NCBI GenBank assembly: GCA_023442215.1
Contig: JAEZMP010000086.1
Location: 1-5,119 of the forward strand
Origin: Pseudomonadota bacterium
Lineage (GTDB): Bacteria > Pseudomonadota > Alphaproteobacteria > Rhizobiales > Segnochrobactraceae
Direction of reading: 5' to 3'
DNA length: 5,119 bases
Position numbers and translations under genes: made by a program. The notes beneath the pieces were generated by a model that was not told the origin of the DNA, did no database searches, and saw nothing but the letters and a program-made list of their open reading frames with translations. This document shows positions 1 to 5,119 of this stretch, piece by piece (positions within the stretch are counted from its first letter, which is position 1; every line of letters begins with the position of its first letter).

Positions 1-383
1 ACCGTGCCCTGCGGGCCGAGGACGGTCGCCACGATCGGCAAGCCGACGCCGGCGAGATTCGGGAAGGCGATGGTGAGCGCCTGCAAGGAAGCATCGGCGG
101 CCGACACCTTGAGCAGGTGGCGCGCGAGGCCGTACCAGACGAAATAGATCAACAGCATCACCACGCCGAGGATCGCGGACAGCGGCGCCTGCGCCAACGT
201 CTCCGTGCGGGAGGCCGAGGCGGTCGCCACGAACAGCGATGCCGGCAGTGCGAAGTCCATCACCAGCGCGTTGAGACTGTCGACCCTGCTGTTGTCGACG
301 ACGCCGAACCGTCCGGCGCCGTAGCCGATCAGCAGAACGAAGAACACCGGCGCCAGCGCGAGCAGGATGGCATGGATCAGCAT
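1..383 (-). CDS. mdcF: AEC-family membrane transporter, probable malonate importer, 3'-truncated by window edge
   Basis: This gene has no long entry on its own strand because it runs off the left edge; I translated it by hand. From ATG 383 it encodes MLIHAILLALAPVFFVLLIG and continues open for 127 residues to base 1. Three hydrophobic spans are visible at about residues 2-22, 37-56 and 67-88, followed by a fourth conserved stretch, LTIAFPNLAGVGLPIVATVL (103-122). The F-x-N-x-x-G-x-G-x-P pattern, together with DFALPASLFVA (43-53) in the second span, is typical of the auxin efflux carrier (AEC) family, whose members have about 10 membrane helices and roughly 300-320 residues. Klebsiella MdcF belongs to this family, so the location after mdcB supports a malonate transport role. 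The substrate is inferred from context only. GGGAGA lies 7 bases before the start, and the gene overlaps the mdcB stop by 7 bases. Confidence 0.85.
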   Translation of the reverse strand, partial: MLIHAILLALAPVFFVLLIGYGAGRFGVVDNSRVDSLNALVMDFALPASLFVATASASRTETLAQAPLSAILGVVMLLIYFVWYGLARHLLKVSAADASLQALTIAFPNLAGVGLPIVATVLGPQGT

Positions 384-1327
384 TGCGGCTTCTCCCGGTT
401 GTCTACTCCGTGATGGTTCCGATCTTCTCCCCGGTCCTCACCCTCGCCTTCGCCCTCATCTTGGGTCGCCACGAACAGCGTCATGGCGAGGAGATCGGCG
501 GAGCCGCCGGGGCTGAGGCGACGGGCGACGAAGCCTTCGTGAACCAAGCGGGCGTGATCGCGCCAGCCGGGCCGGCGGACACCGCCGGCGTCGAGGAAGG
601 CGCGTGCGGCATCGCGGGCGAACCGCAGTCCGTCGAGGCCGCCGCGATGCAGGAGGTTGGTATCTTCGAGCGCGGCGATGAGGGCAAAGCACGCTTCGAT
701 CCGCGCCGCCTCCGCGTTGCCCGGGGCGGCGGCGATTCCCCGCTGCAAGGACGGGAGGCCGACGCCATAGATGGTCGGAAAGCCGCCTGCCGCCTCCAGC
801 CGCGCCCCGCCGGCGCCGAAGCGGCGCCTCGCCGCCCCGCCGTGGCTGTGCAGAAGGACCGGACCATCGACGATATCCCGACCCCAGAGCCGCGAGACGA
901 TCGCGCCGAGCGAATCCTGCCGTGGGGCAAGCCCTGCCAGCCGCGCGCCCGCCGCGGCGCACAGCAGTCCGAGCCCGAAGATGGCGCCACGGTGGGTGTT
1001 GATTCCGCGGGTCGCCGCCAGCATCGCCGCCTCGGCCTCGATACCGATCAGCCTGAGGCGCGCCATGGCGCTGCCGTCGGCGCCCGCACCGGCGAGTGCG
1101 CGCAGATAAGGCGCGATGGCCGCCGCGCTTGCCCGGAACGTGCCGGCGTCCATGTCGTCGTGGCTACCCGCGTCGACATGGCTGACGAGGCCGGGCTTGG
1201 GCCAGGTTTCGAGCTCGAGGAGCAGGCACTCGACGGCGCAGGCGGCGATGGCGTCGAGATCGCGAGCGAGATCGTCCCGAACGTCCGCCGGGACCGGCCG
1301 GGGAGACAATGTCGGGAGCGCGTTCAT
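377..1327 (-). CDS. mdcB: Triphosphoribosyl-dephospho-CoA synthase with acidic C-terminal extension
   Basis: MdcB (CitG family) makes 2'-(5''-triphosphoribosyl)-3'-dephospho-CoA from ATP and 3'-dephospho-CoA, releasing adenine; MdcG then uses it to charge MdcC. The product is 316 residues from ATG 1327, which overlaps the mdcG stop as ATGA. No strong ribosome binding site is seen, so coupling to mdcG is likely. Family blocks: WPKPGLVSHVDAGSHDDMD (42-60), GINTHRGAIFGLGLL (108-122), LHSHGGAARRRFGAGGARLE (159-178), GGFPTIYGVGLPSL (181-194), EDTNLLHRGGLDGL (221-234) and a core end at LSPGGSADLLAMTLFVA (271-287). After that comes an unusual tail of about 28 residues, EGEGEGED followed by a His/Arg/Asp-rich stretch ending KPQC, not expected in the family. 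The gene ends 7 bases inside the transporter gene. Within the CitG family, the mdcG neighbour favours the malonate version over the citrate lyase one. Confidence 0.94.
   Translation of the reverse strand: MNALPTLSPRPVPADVRDDLARDLDAIAACAVECLLLELETWPKPGLVSHVDAGSHDDMDAGTFRASAAAIAPYLRALAGAGADGSAMARLRLIGIEAEAAMLAATRGINTHRGAIFGLGLLCAAAGARLAGLAPRQDSLGAIVSRLWGRDIVDGPVLLHSHGGAARRRFGAGGARLEAAGGFPTIYGVGLPSLQRGIAAAPGNAEAARIEACFALIAALEDTNLLHRGGLDGLRFARDAARAFLDAGGVRRPGWRDHARLVHEGFVARRLSPGGSADLLAMTLFVATQDEGEGEGEDRGEDRNHHGVDNREKPQC
391..396 (-). promoter_or_regulatory. Ribosome binding site of the AEC transporter gene
   Basis: GGGAGA on the minus strand, 7 bases before ATG 383. It lies inside the mdcB reading frame, in the codons for residues 311-313 (Arg-Glu-Lys) of the unusual MdcB tail, so that part of the tail also serves as the translation start region of the transporter. 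Confidence 0.75.
437..460 (-). repeat. Imperfect six-base tandem repeat coding Glu-Gly pairs in the mdcB tail
   Basis: On the plus strand four successive units read about TCACCC, TCGCCT, TCGCCC, TCATC (438-460). On the coding strand these are GAG/GAA and GGC/GGT codons giving EGEGEGE (MdcB residues 291-297). The unit length is a multiple of three, so gain or loss of a unit would keep the frame. It sits just after the conserved end of the MdcB core. Confidence 0.65.
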
Positions 1328-2004
1328 GGCTTCGCCACCCACGGCCAGAACAGGTCGGCACGCAGAAGGGAGACGCCCTGGAGCGTCTTCACCAGGAGGT
1401 CGCCTGCGCCTTCGTGGAACTCCCGCCAGTTGACCGCCGCACCGTCCGCGCGGACGAATTCGCCGTCGAGGCGCATCGGCGCGTCTGCCTCCGCGGCGGC
1501 GAGATCGGCGGCAAGGCCATGCAGATCCGCGCCCTGCTCCGCGACGAACAGAAGATCGATATCGGAGTTCGCGGTGAGATAGCTCTGCCCCGTCAGCGAT
1601 TGCCAGGCGAGGCTTCCGAACACCCGGACCGTCACGCCGTGACGCTTCGCAAGCCCCTCGATCCGTTCCAGAACGGGTTGCCATTCGGCCGGTGCGGCTG
1701 CCGCGGCGACGCGCAGCGACGGAGGCGGCGCGACCGTAACGACCTCGGCGGACGGCACGACAAACGCGAGCCGCCGCTTGCCGGCGAACGGGGGGGACGG
1801 CAGGCCGAGCGCAACGCCATCGCCGTCACCGGGCATCGGCCGGCGGGCGACGAGCGGCCAGTCGCTGTCGGCCCACAGCGAGACGAGCCGCTCATCCTCC
1901 AGATCGCGTGGAAGGGTGGTCAGCGTCCACCAGCCCTCCGGGCTGAGGAACACGAGATCGTGGCGCCGGATCGGCCCGTCACCCGTGCTGGAGGGCGAGA
2001 TCAT
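1324..2004 (-). CDS. mdcG: Phosphoribosyl-dephospho-CoA transferase (holo-ACP synthase of malonate decarboxylase)
   Basis: MdcG is a nucleotidyltransferase that moves the phosphoribosyl-dephospho-CoA group from the triphosphoribosyl precursor made by MdcB onto the MdcC serine, releasing pyrophosphate. From ATG 2004 the product is 226 residues. The C-terminal half carries the diagnostic block VFGSLAWQSLTGQSYL (128-143), followed by SDIDLLF with Asp148 and Asp150 as the expected metal-binding pair; then VNWREFHEGAGDLLVKT (191-207) and a Trp-rich end, LFWPWVAKP. The N-terminal region has the family block RRHDLVFL (13-20). The start is less certain: no strong ribosome binding site is seen, the first dozen residues look non-conserved, and the gene begins 26 bases inside mdcE, so translation is probably coupled. 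An ATG at 2067 seems too far upstream. The stop shares ATGA with the mdcB start. Confidence 0.93.
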   Translation of the reverse strand: MISPSSTGDGPIRRHDLVFLSPEGWWTLTTLPRDLEDERLVSLWADSDWPLVARRPMPGDGDGVALGLPSPPFAGKRRLAFVVPSAEVVTVAPPPSLRVAAAAAPAEWQPVLERIEGLAKRHGVTVRVFGSLAWQSLTGQSYLTANSDIDLLFVAEQGADLHGLAADLAAAEADAPMRLDGEFVRADGAAVNWREFHEGAGDLLVKTLQGVSLLRADLFWPWVAKP

Positions 2005-2701
2005 GGACGCGCCCCGCGATTTCCTCAGCCTTGAGGCGGCCGGCCCGCTCCTTGCCGAGCGCACCACGGCGGTCGCGCGTGTCCGGCATGTCTCCCAGCA
2101 ATGCGTCGAGCTGGTCGGCGAGCGGCGCGGCTGCGTCCCAGATCAGATGGACCGCGCCGGTCTGGGCGAGATTGGCGAGGCCCGGTGCGAACACCGGCGT
2201 CGATTTCGCCTTCTCCTCAAGAACCTCGATGGAGAGCTTCGTCACCTTGGACATCGACGGCAGGTCCATCACCGCCGGATCGGCGCCGGGCAGGCCGACG
2301 AGCACACGCGTCGCGAGCGCGGTCGCAAGGAAGGCGCCTGCGGCCGAGTGCCCGTAGAGGATGCCGACGGTCGGCCGGCTGTTCAGATCGGCGAAGAGCA
2401 GGCATTTGGCCAGATGGGCCAGGAACTCGTTCAGGCCGAGCAGTTCGTCGCGCTTGCTCATGCGCTGGCTGTCGCTGTCGACGATGACGAGGATCGGCCC
2501 GCTGTCGACGCCGATGGAGGAGAGGACGTGGCGCGACAGGCGGATGGCATCGTCGATGCCGAGCGCGGTGCGGCCGGCGACGCCCACGACGAGCGCACGG
2601 CCGCCACCTTTGAGCGCGCCGGAGCCGGTCAGGATGCCCCGGTCGTTCGTCACGTCGTGGCCGTCCGGGAACAGGCCGGTCAGGATTTCATCGAGCGTCA
2701 C
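1979..2701 (-). CDS. mdcE: Malonate decarboxylase gamma subunit
   Basis: MdcE is the second half of the MdcD/MdcE decarboxylase, related to the alpha carboxyltransferase side of biotin-dependent carboxylases. The GTG at 2701 is chosen as start: the protein then begins MTLDEILTGLFPDGHDV, matching the family N-terminus, and GGGAG lies 8 bases upstream. The ATG at 2773 would add 24 residues of unfamiliar sequence read through mdcD. With GTG the product is 240 residues. Visible blocks are PILVIVDSDSQRMSKRDELL (69-88), LNEFLAHLAKCLLFAD (90-105), YGHSAAGAFLATALA (116-130, small-residue loop expected to help bind the thioester), MDLPSMSKVTKLSIE (145-159) and STPVFAPGLANLAQTGAVHLIWD (167-189). The last 50 residues are charged and less conserved. 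It overlaps mdcD by 14 bases and mdcG by 26. Confidence 0.94.
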   Translation of the reverse strand: MTLDEILTGLFPDGHDVTNDRGILTGSGALKGGGRALVVGVAGRTALGIDDAIRLSRHVLSSIGVDSGPILVIVDSDSQRMSKRDELLGLNEFLAHLAKCLLFADLNSRPTVGILYGHSAAGAFLATALATRVLVGLPGADPAVMDLPSMSKVTKLSIEVLEEKAKSTPVFAPGLANLAQTGAVHLIWDAAAPLADQLDALLGDMPDTRDRRGALGKERAGRLKAEEIAGRVHDLALQHG

Positions 2702-3629
2702 GGCTGGTGCTCCCGATCTTGTCGGCCAGGGAAATGAACTGGTCGGCGGGCATGCCGGGGATAGCCGCGGCATCCGGCGCGCCTTCGAGAGACCAGATGT
2801 CGGTCGCGTCCGCGCAGGTGCCGAAGCGCGCGAGGCGGTCTTCGAGACGGGCCTGCTCGGCCTTCAGCGTGTCGAGGCCGAAGGCCGCGACCGAGCCGAG
2901 CAGCGACAGCGCCGCGTCGCGGAAATCCTGCCCGGTGTCGTCGACGAAAATCTCGGCGCCGCCGATCAGGCGCCGATGCTTGCCGCCCATCGTGCGCCAC
3001 ACCATGGCGCGGTCGCGGGCATCGAATTCCTCGACACCCCGGTTGGTCTCGATCACCTCCGGGCCGGACACCGCGATGCGCCCCTGCTCGGAGACCGCTA
3101 GCGCCGAACAGCAACCGGCGATCAGACCGCCGCCGCCATAGCAGCCGGCACGGCCGCCGACGAGGCCGATCACCTTCACCCCGGCAGAGCGTGCCTCGAT
3201 CACCGCACGCATGATCTCGGCGATGGAGAGTTCGCCGGCATTGGCTTCCTGCAACCGCACGCCGCCGGTATCGAACAGGATGAGAACCGGCACCGAGCCG
3301 GTGTCCCGCGCCGCGCGCAGCAGGCCGGTCAGTTTCGCGCCATGAACCTCGCCGAAGGCGCCGCCCATGAAGCGGCCCTCCTGCGCGGCAACGAACACGG
3401 GCGCGCCATCGAGGGTGCCGCGGCCGACCACGATGCCATCGTCGAACTGTGCCGGCAGGTCGAACACGGCGAGATGCGGGCTGACCTCACGCACCTCCGG
3501 GCCGATGAACTCCTCGAAGCTGCCGTCGTCGAGCAGCAGGCGGATGCGATTGCGGGCCGAGGCCTCGTACCAGCTCGACGACCTGTCGACGGCGGCGGCA
3601 TGCCCCGTGCTTTTCTGGATCGCGCTCAT
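2688..3629 (-). CDS. mdcD: Malonate decarboxylase beta subunit (carboxyltransferase-like)
   Basis: MdcD forms, with MdcE, the decarboxylase that removes CO2 from malonyl-S-MdcC and regenerates acetyl-S-MdcC. It belongs to the crotonase-fold carboxyltransferase family, related to acetyl-CoA carboxylase beta. The 313-residue product is of usual length. It begins MSAIQKST at ATG 3629, with a strong GGAGGA 9 bases upstream. Visible family blocks: SWYEASARNRIRLLLDDGSF (19-38), GRFMGGAFGEVHGAKL (85-100), LFDTGGVRLQEANAGE (118-133), the glycine-rich VGGRAGCYGGGGLIAG (157-172, expected acyl-thioester/oxyanion-hole region), SGPEVIETNRGVEEFDARDR (188-207) and WRTMGGKHR (211-219). It overlaps mdcC by 4 bases and mdcE by 14. 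No inserts, frameshifts or missing blocks are apparent. Confidence 0.96.
   Translation of the reverse strand: MSAIQKSTGHAAAVDRSSSWYEASARNRIRLLLDDGSFEEFIGPEVREVSPHLAVFDLPAQFDDGIVVGRGTLDGAPVFVAAQEGRFMGGAFGEVHGAKLTGLLRAARDTGSVPVLILFDTGGVRLQEANAGELSIAEIMRAVIEARSAGVKVIGLVGGRAGCYGGGGLIAGCCSALAVSEQGRIAVSGPEVIETNRGVEEFDARDRAMVWRTMGGKHRRLIGGAEIFVDDTGQDFRDAALSLLGSVAAFGLDTLKAEQARLEDRLARFGTCADATDIWSLEGAPDAAAIPGMPADQFISLADKIGSTSRDAR
2710..2714 (-). promoter_or_regulatory. Ribosome binding site that decides the GTG start of mdcE
   Basis: GGGAG on the minus strand, 8 bases before GTG 2701 and inside the mdcD 3' end. This spacing, with the family-like N-terminus TLDEILTGLFPDGHD that follows, is the reason for choosing GTG over the ATG at 2773. 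Confidence 0.75.
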
Positions 3630-3943
3630 CGGTCGTCGTCCTCCATCAGCCGCGCGGCCTGCGCGAGCCGCAGCATGACGGTGTCCGGCCGCGCGCCGCC
3701 GTCGTTGACGGAAAACCGGATGCCGCCGGGCGAGTAGCGCTCGACGAAATCGGCGGTCACCGCATCCCACACCGCGCCGAAGCCCTCGGCGGCGGTCTTG
3801 ATCTCCAGCCGGCATTCGTCGGCCGGCAGAACGCGTTCCGCGAGCACCTCGAGATTGCCGGAAGCGACGACGCCGATGATGGCCATCTTCCTGGAACCGC
3901 CGGACGGCTTGCGGGCCTGGTGGCGAAAAGCCAGATCTTCCAT
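3626..3943 (-). CDS. mdcC: Malonate decarboxylase delta subunit, acyl carrier protein
   Basis: MdcC is the acyl carrier of the complex. It carries 2'-(5''-phosphoribosyl)-3'-dephospho-CoA on a serine, whose thiol holds acetyl or malonyl during turnover. The product is 105 residues, the usual size. It starts MEDLAF at ATG 3943, chosen because AGAGGA lies 9 bases upstream and the gene begins just after the mdcA stop. The likely attachment serine is Ser28 in IIGVVASGNLEVL (22-34), the conserved V-x-S-G-[DN]-L-E-V-L block. A second family block, EGFGAVWDAVTADFVERY, follows, then RPDTVMLRLAQAARL near the end. The first 20 residues are basic and variable (ARKPSGGSRK). An internal ATG at Met20 would still keep Ser28 but has no comparable ribosome binding site. 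The stop overlaps the mdcD start as ATGA, suggesting coupled translation of carrier and beta subunit. Confidence 0.95.
   Translation of the reverse strand: MEDLAFRHQARKPSGGSRKMAIIGVVASGNLEVLAERVLPADECRLEIKTAAEGFGAVWDAVTADFVERYSPGGIRFSVNDGGARPDTVMLRLAQAARLMEDDDR
3639..3644 (-). promoter_or_regulatory. Strong ribosome binding site of mdcD
   Basis: GGAGGA on the minus strand, 9 bases before ATG 3629, lying inside the last codons of mdcC (the MEDD stretch). It is the best Shine-Dalgarno match in the window and suggests MdcD can be initiated independently as well as by coupling. Confidence 0.8.
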
Positions 3944-3952
3944 GGGGCTGTT

Positions 3953-3958
3953 TCCTCT
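3953..3958 (-). promoter_or_regulatory. Ribosome binding site of mdcC
   Basis: AGAGGA on the minus strand, 9 bases before ATG 3943. Its first A is the last base of the mdcA stop codon, so ribosomes ending mdcA finish on the mdcC initiation site. It supports the Met1 start of mdcC over the internal ATG at codon 20. Confidence 0.75.
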
Positions 3959-5119
3959 CACCAGTTGCGGAATCGCGAGGGCGGGGCATAGAGCCCACCC
4001 GACCACCGGACGAGATCCTTGATGGAACGCGCCGCCAGCATGCTCCGGTCCGCGTCGAGCGGATCGATGCCGAGGTCCTCCGGACGGCGGATGACGCCGC
4101 GCTCCCGCAGGCGCTGGACCATCGCCGCGTCCCGGCCGCGGCCGACATCGGTGTAGCCGGCGACGCCACGGATCGCGTGCTCGCGCTCGTCCGCGTTGCG
4201 GCAGAGCAGCAGGTTGGCGATGCCTTCCTCGGTGACGATGTGCGTGACGTCGTCGCCGTAGATCATCACCGGCGCCAGATCGAGCTTCAGCTTGTCGGCG
4301 AGCGCGATGGCGTCGAGCTTCTCCACGAACAGCGGCACGTTCTTGTCGCCGAAGGTCTCGCCAATCTGCACGACGAGCTTGCGCCCGCGACGCAGCGGCG
4401 CCGGACCGTCCGGATCGGCCTCCTGCCCGGCCTGAAGCCACGGCTCGCTCGGATGCCGCCGGCCGCGCGCGTCGGAGCCCATGTTCGGCGCGCCGCCGAA
4501 GCCGGCGATGCGCGACGTCGTGACGGTCGACGAATGTCCCTGCAGGTCGATCTGCAGCGTGGAGCCGATGAACATGTCGCAGGCATAGAGGCCGGCGACC
4601 TGGCAGAAGGCGCGGTTGGAGCGCAGCGAACCGTCCGGCCCCGTGAAATAGACGTCCGAGCGGGCGCGGATGTAATCGTCCATCCCGACCTCGGACCCGA
4701 ACGAATGGATCTGCTGCACCCAGCCGGATTCGATCGCCGGGATCAGCGCCGGATGGGGATTGAGCGCGAAGTGCGTCGCGATCTTGCCTTTCAGCCCAAG
4801 CTTCTCGCCGAACGTCGGCAGCAGCAGCTCGATGGCGGCCGTGCTGAAGCCGATGCCGTGGTTCAGACGGCGGACGCCATAGGGCGCGTAGATGCCCTTG
4901 ATCGCGAGCATCGCCGTCAGAATCTGCGACTCGGTGATCGCGGCCGGGTCGCGCATGAACAGCGGCTCGACGAAGAACGGCTTGCCGGACGGCACGACGA
5001 ACTGCACCCGGTCACCGGGAATATCGACCCGGGGCACCTTGTCCACGATCTCGTTCACCTGGGCGATGACGATGCCGTCCTTGAAGGCGGTCGCCTCGAC
5101 GACGGTCGGCGTGTCCTCG
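3958..5119 (-). CDS. mdcA: Malonate decarboxylase alpha subunit (acetyl-ACP:malonate ACP transferase), 5'-truncated by window edge
   Basis: MdcA swaps the acetyl group on the carrier protein MdcC for malonate, giving malonyl-S-MdcC and free acetate; it acts in the cytosol within the four-subunit decarboxylase. The frame is open to the right edge (the visible part begins EDTPTVVEATAFKDGIVIAQ) and ends at TGA 3960-3958, leaving 386 residues. The family is about 550 residues, so roughly 165 N-terminal residues lie outside. The GTG at 5058 is an internal Val codon, not a start. Recognisable family blocks, numbered in the visible part, are VNEIVDKVPRVDIPGD (21-36), RRLNHGIGFSTAAIELLLP (83-101), a glycine-rich GFGGAPNMGSDARGRR (206-221), VMIYGDDVTHIVTEEGIANL (284-303), and a C-terminal RSIKDLVRWSGGLYAPP ending FRNW. 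The CoA-transferase-like fold is family knowledge. It is the first gene visible in the operon, 14 bases upstream of mdcC. Assignment is firm; only the N-terminus is unseen. Confidence 0.96.
   Translation of the reverse strand, partial: EDTPTVVEATAFKDGIVIAQVNEIVDKVPRVDIPGDRVQFVVPSGKPFFVEPLFMRDPAAITESQILTAMLAIKGIYAPYGVRRLNHGIGFSTAAIELLLPTFGEKLGLKGKIATHFALNPHPALIPAIESGWVQQIHSFGSEVGMDDYIRARSDVYFTGPDGSLRSNRAFCQVAGLYACDMFIGSTLQIDLQGHSSTVTTSRIAGFGGAPNMGSDARGRRHPSEPWLQAGQEADPDGPAPLRRGRKLVVQIGETFGDKNVPLFVEKLDAIALADKLKLDLAPVMIYGDDVTHIVTEEGIANLLLCRNADEREHAIRGVAGYTDVGRGRDAAMVQRLRERGVIRRPEDLGIDPLDADRSMLAARSIKDLVRWSGGLYAPPSRFRNW

Noticed and set aside
383..1582. A 399-codon open frame on the plus strand opposite mdcB and mdcG.
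   Set aside because: It lies antisense to two recognisable enzymes, its translation is low-complexity Arg/Ala/Gly/Glu-rich with no known motif, and long antisense open frames are expected in GC-rich coding DNA.
2343..2357. GHSAAG in MdcE as a possible hydrolase nucleophile elbow.
   Set aside because: The surrounding sequence is carboxyltransferase-like, where a small-residue loop of this kind is expected near the thioester site; no hydrolase triad is apparent.
1778..2737. A 319-codon plus-strand open frame opposite mdcE and mdcG.
   Set aside because: Same reason: it shadows conserved minus-strand genes and has no recognisable domain.
3944..3957. The mdcA-mdcC gap as a place for a terminator or internal promoter.
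   Set aside because: It is only 14 bases and is occupied by the mdcC ribosome binding site; no hairpin or promoter boxes fit.
3630..4169. Extension of the mdcD frame upstream to an ATG at 4169, giving a 493-residue protein.
   Set aside because: The extra 180 residues read through mdcC and the mdcA end in the wrong frame and are Arg-rich nonsense; MSAIQKST at 3629 has a strong GGAGGA and the right family length.
3944..4441. A longer mdcC frame starting at 4441, as if fused to an N-terminal domain.
   Set aside because: That stretch is the mdcA coding region read in another frame; the real start at 3943 has its own ribosome binding site and gives the usual 105 residues.

Overview
The window (GC-rich, roughly two thirds G+C by eye) holds one tightly packed operon, entirely on the minus strand, for a biotin-independent malonate decarboxylase. 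Read 5'->3' on the minus strand (from high to low coordinates), the order is mdcA (partial, runs off the right edge) - mdcC - mdcD - mdcE - mdcG - mdcB - mdcF-like AEC transporter (partial, runs off the left edge). The high GC, the GTG start of mdcE and the overlapping genes suit a proteobacterium, perhaps an alphaproteobacterium. That taxonomic guess is weak and rests on composition and general protein character only.

Layout: 5119-3958 is mdcA, the acyl-carrier-protein transferase subunit. After a 14-base gap comes mdcC (3943-3626), the small carrier protein. It shares an ATGA stop/start with mdcD (3629-2688), the beta carboxyltransferase-like subunit. mdcE (2701-1979) is the gamma subunit; it starts at GTG and overlaps mdcD by 14 bases. 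mdcG (2004-1324) transfers the prosthetic group, and it joins mdcB (1327-377) through another ATGA overlap. mdcB makes the prosthetic-group precursor. mdcB overlaps by 7 bases the start of a membrane carrier of the auxin efflux carrier (AEC) family (383-1), probably the malonate importer MdcF. No intergenic stretch exceeds 14 bases, and I see no promoter, terminator, RNA gene, mobile element or CRISPR array.

How the genes work together (known family biology): the AEC carrier would bring malonate in. MdcB makes 2'-(5''-triphosphoribosyl)-3'-dephospho-CoA from ATP and dephospho-CoA, and MdcG attaches it to a serine of MdcC. The acetylated carrier exchanges acetyl for malonyl on MdcA, and MdcD/MdcE decarboxylate malonyl-S-MdcC back to acetyl-S-MdcC, releasing CO2. 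MdcH (malonyl-CoA:ACP transacylase, which primes the cycle) and a regulator are not in the window and may lie outside it.

This is a known system. The parts most worth a second look are a low-complexity acidic extension at the C-terminus of MdcB that runs into the transporter gene, and the chain of overlapping starts.
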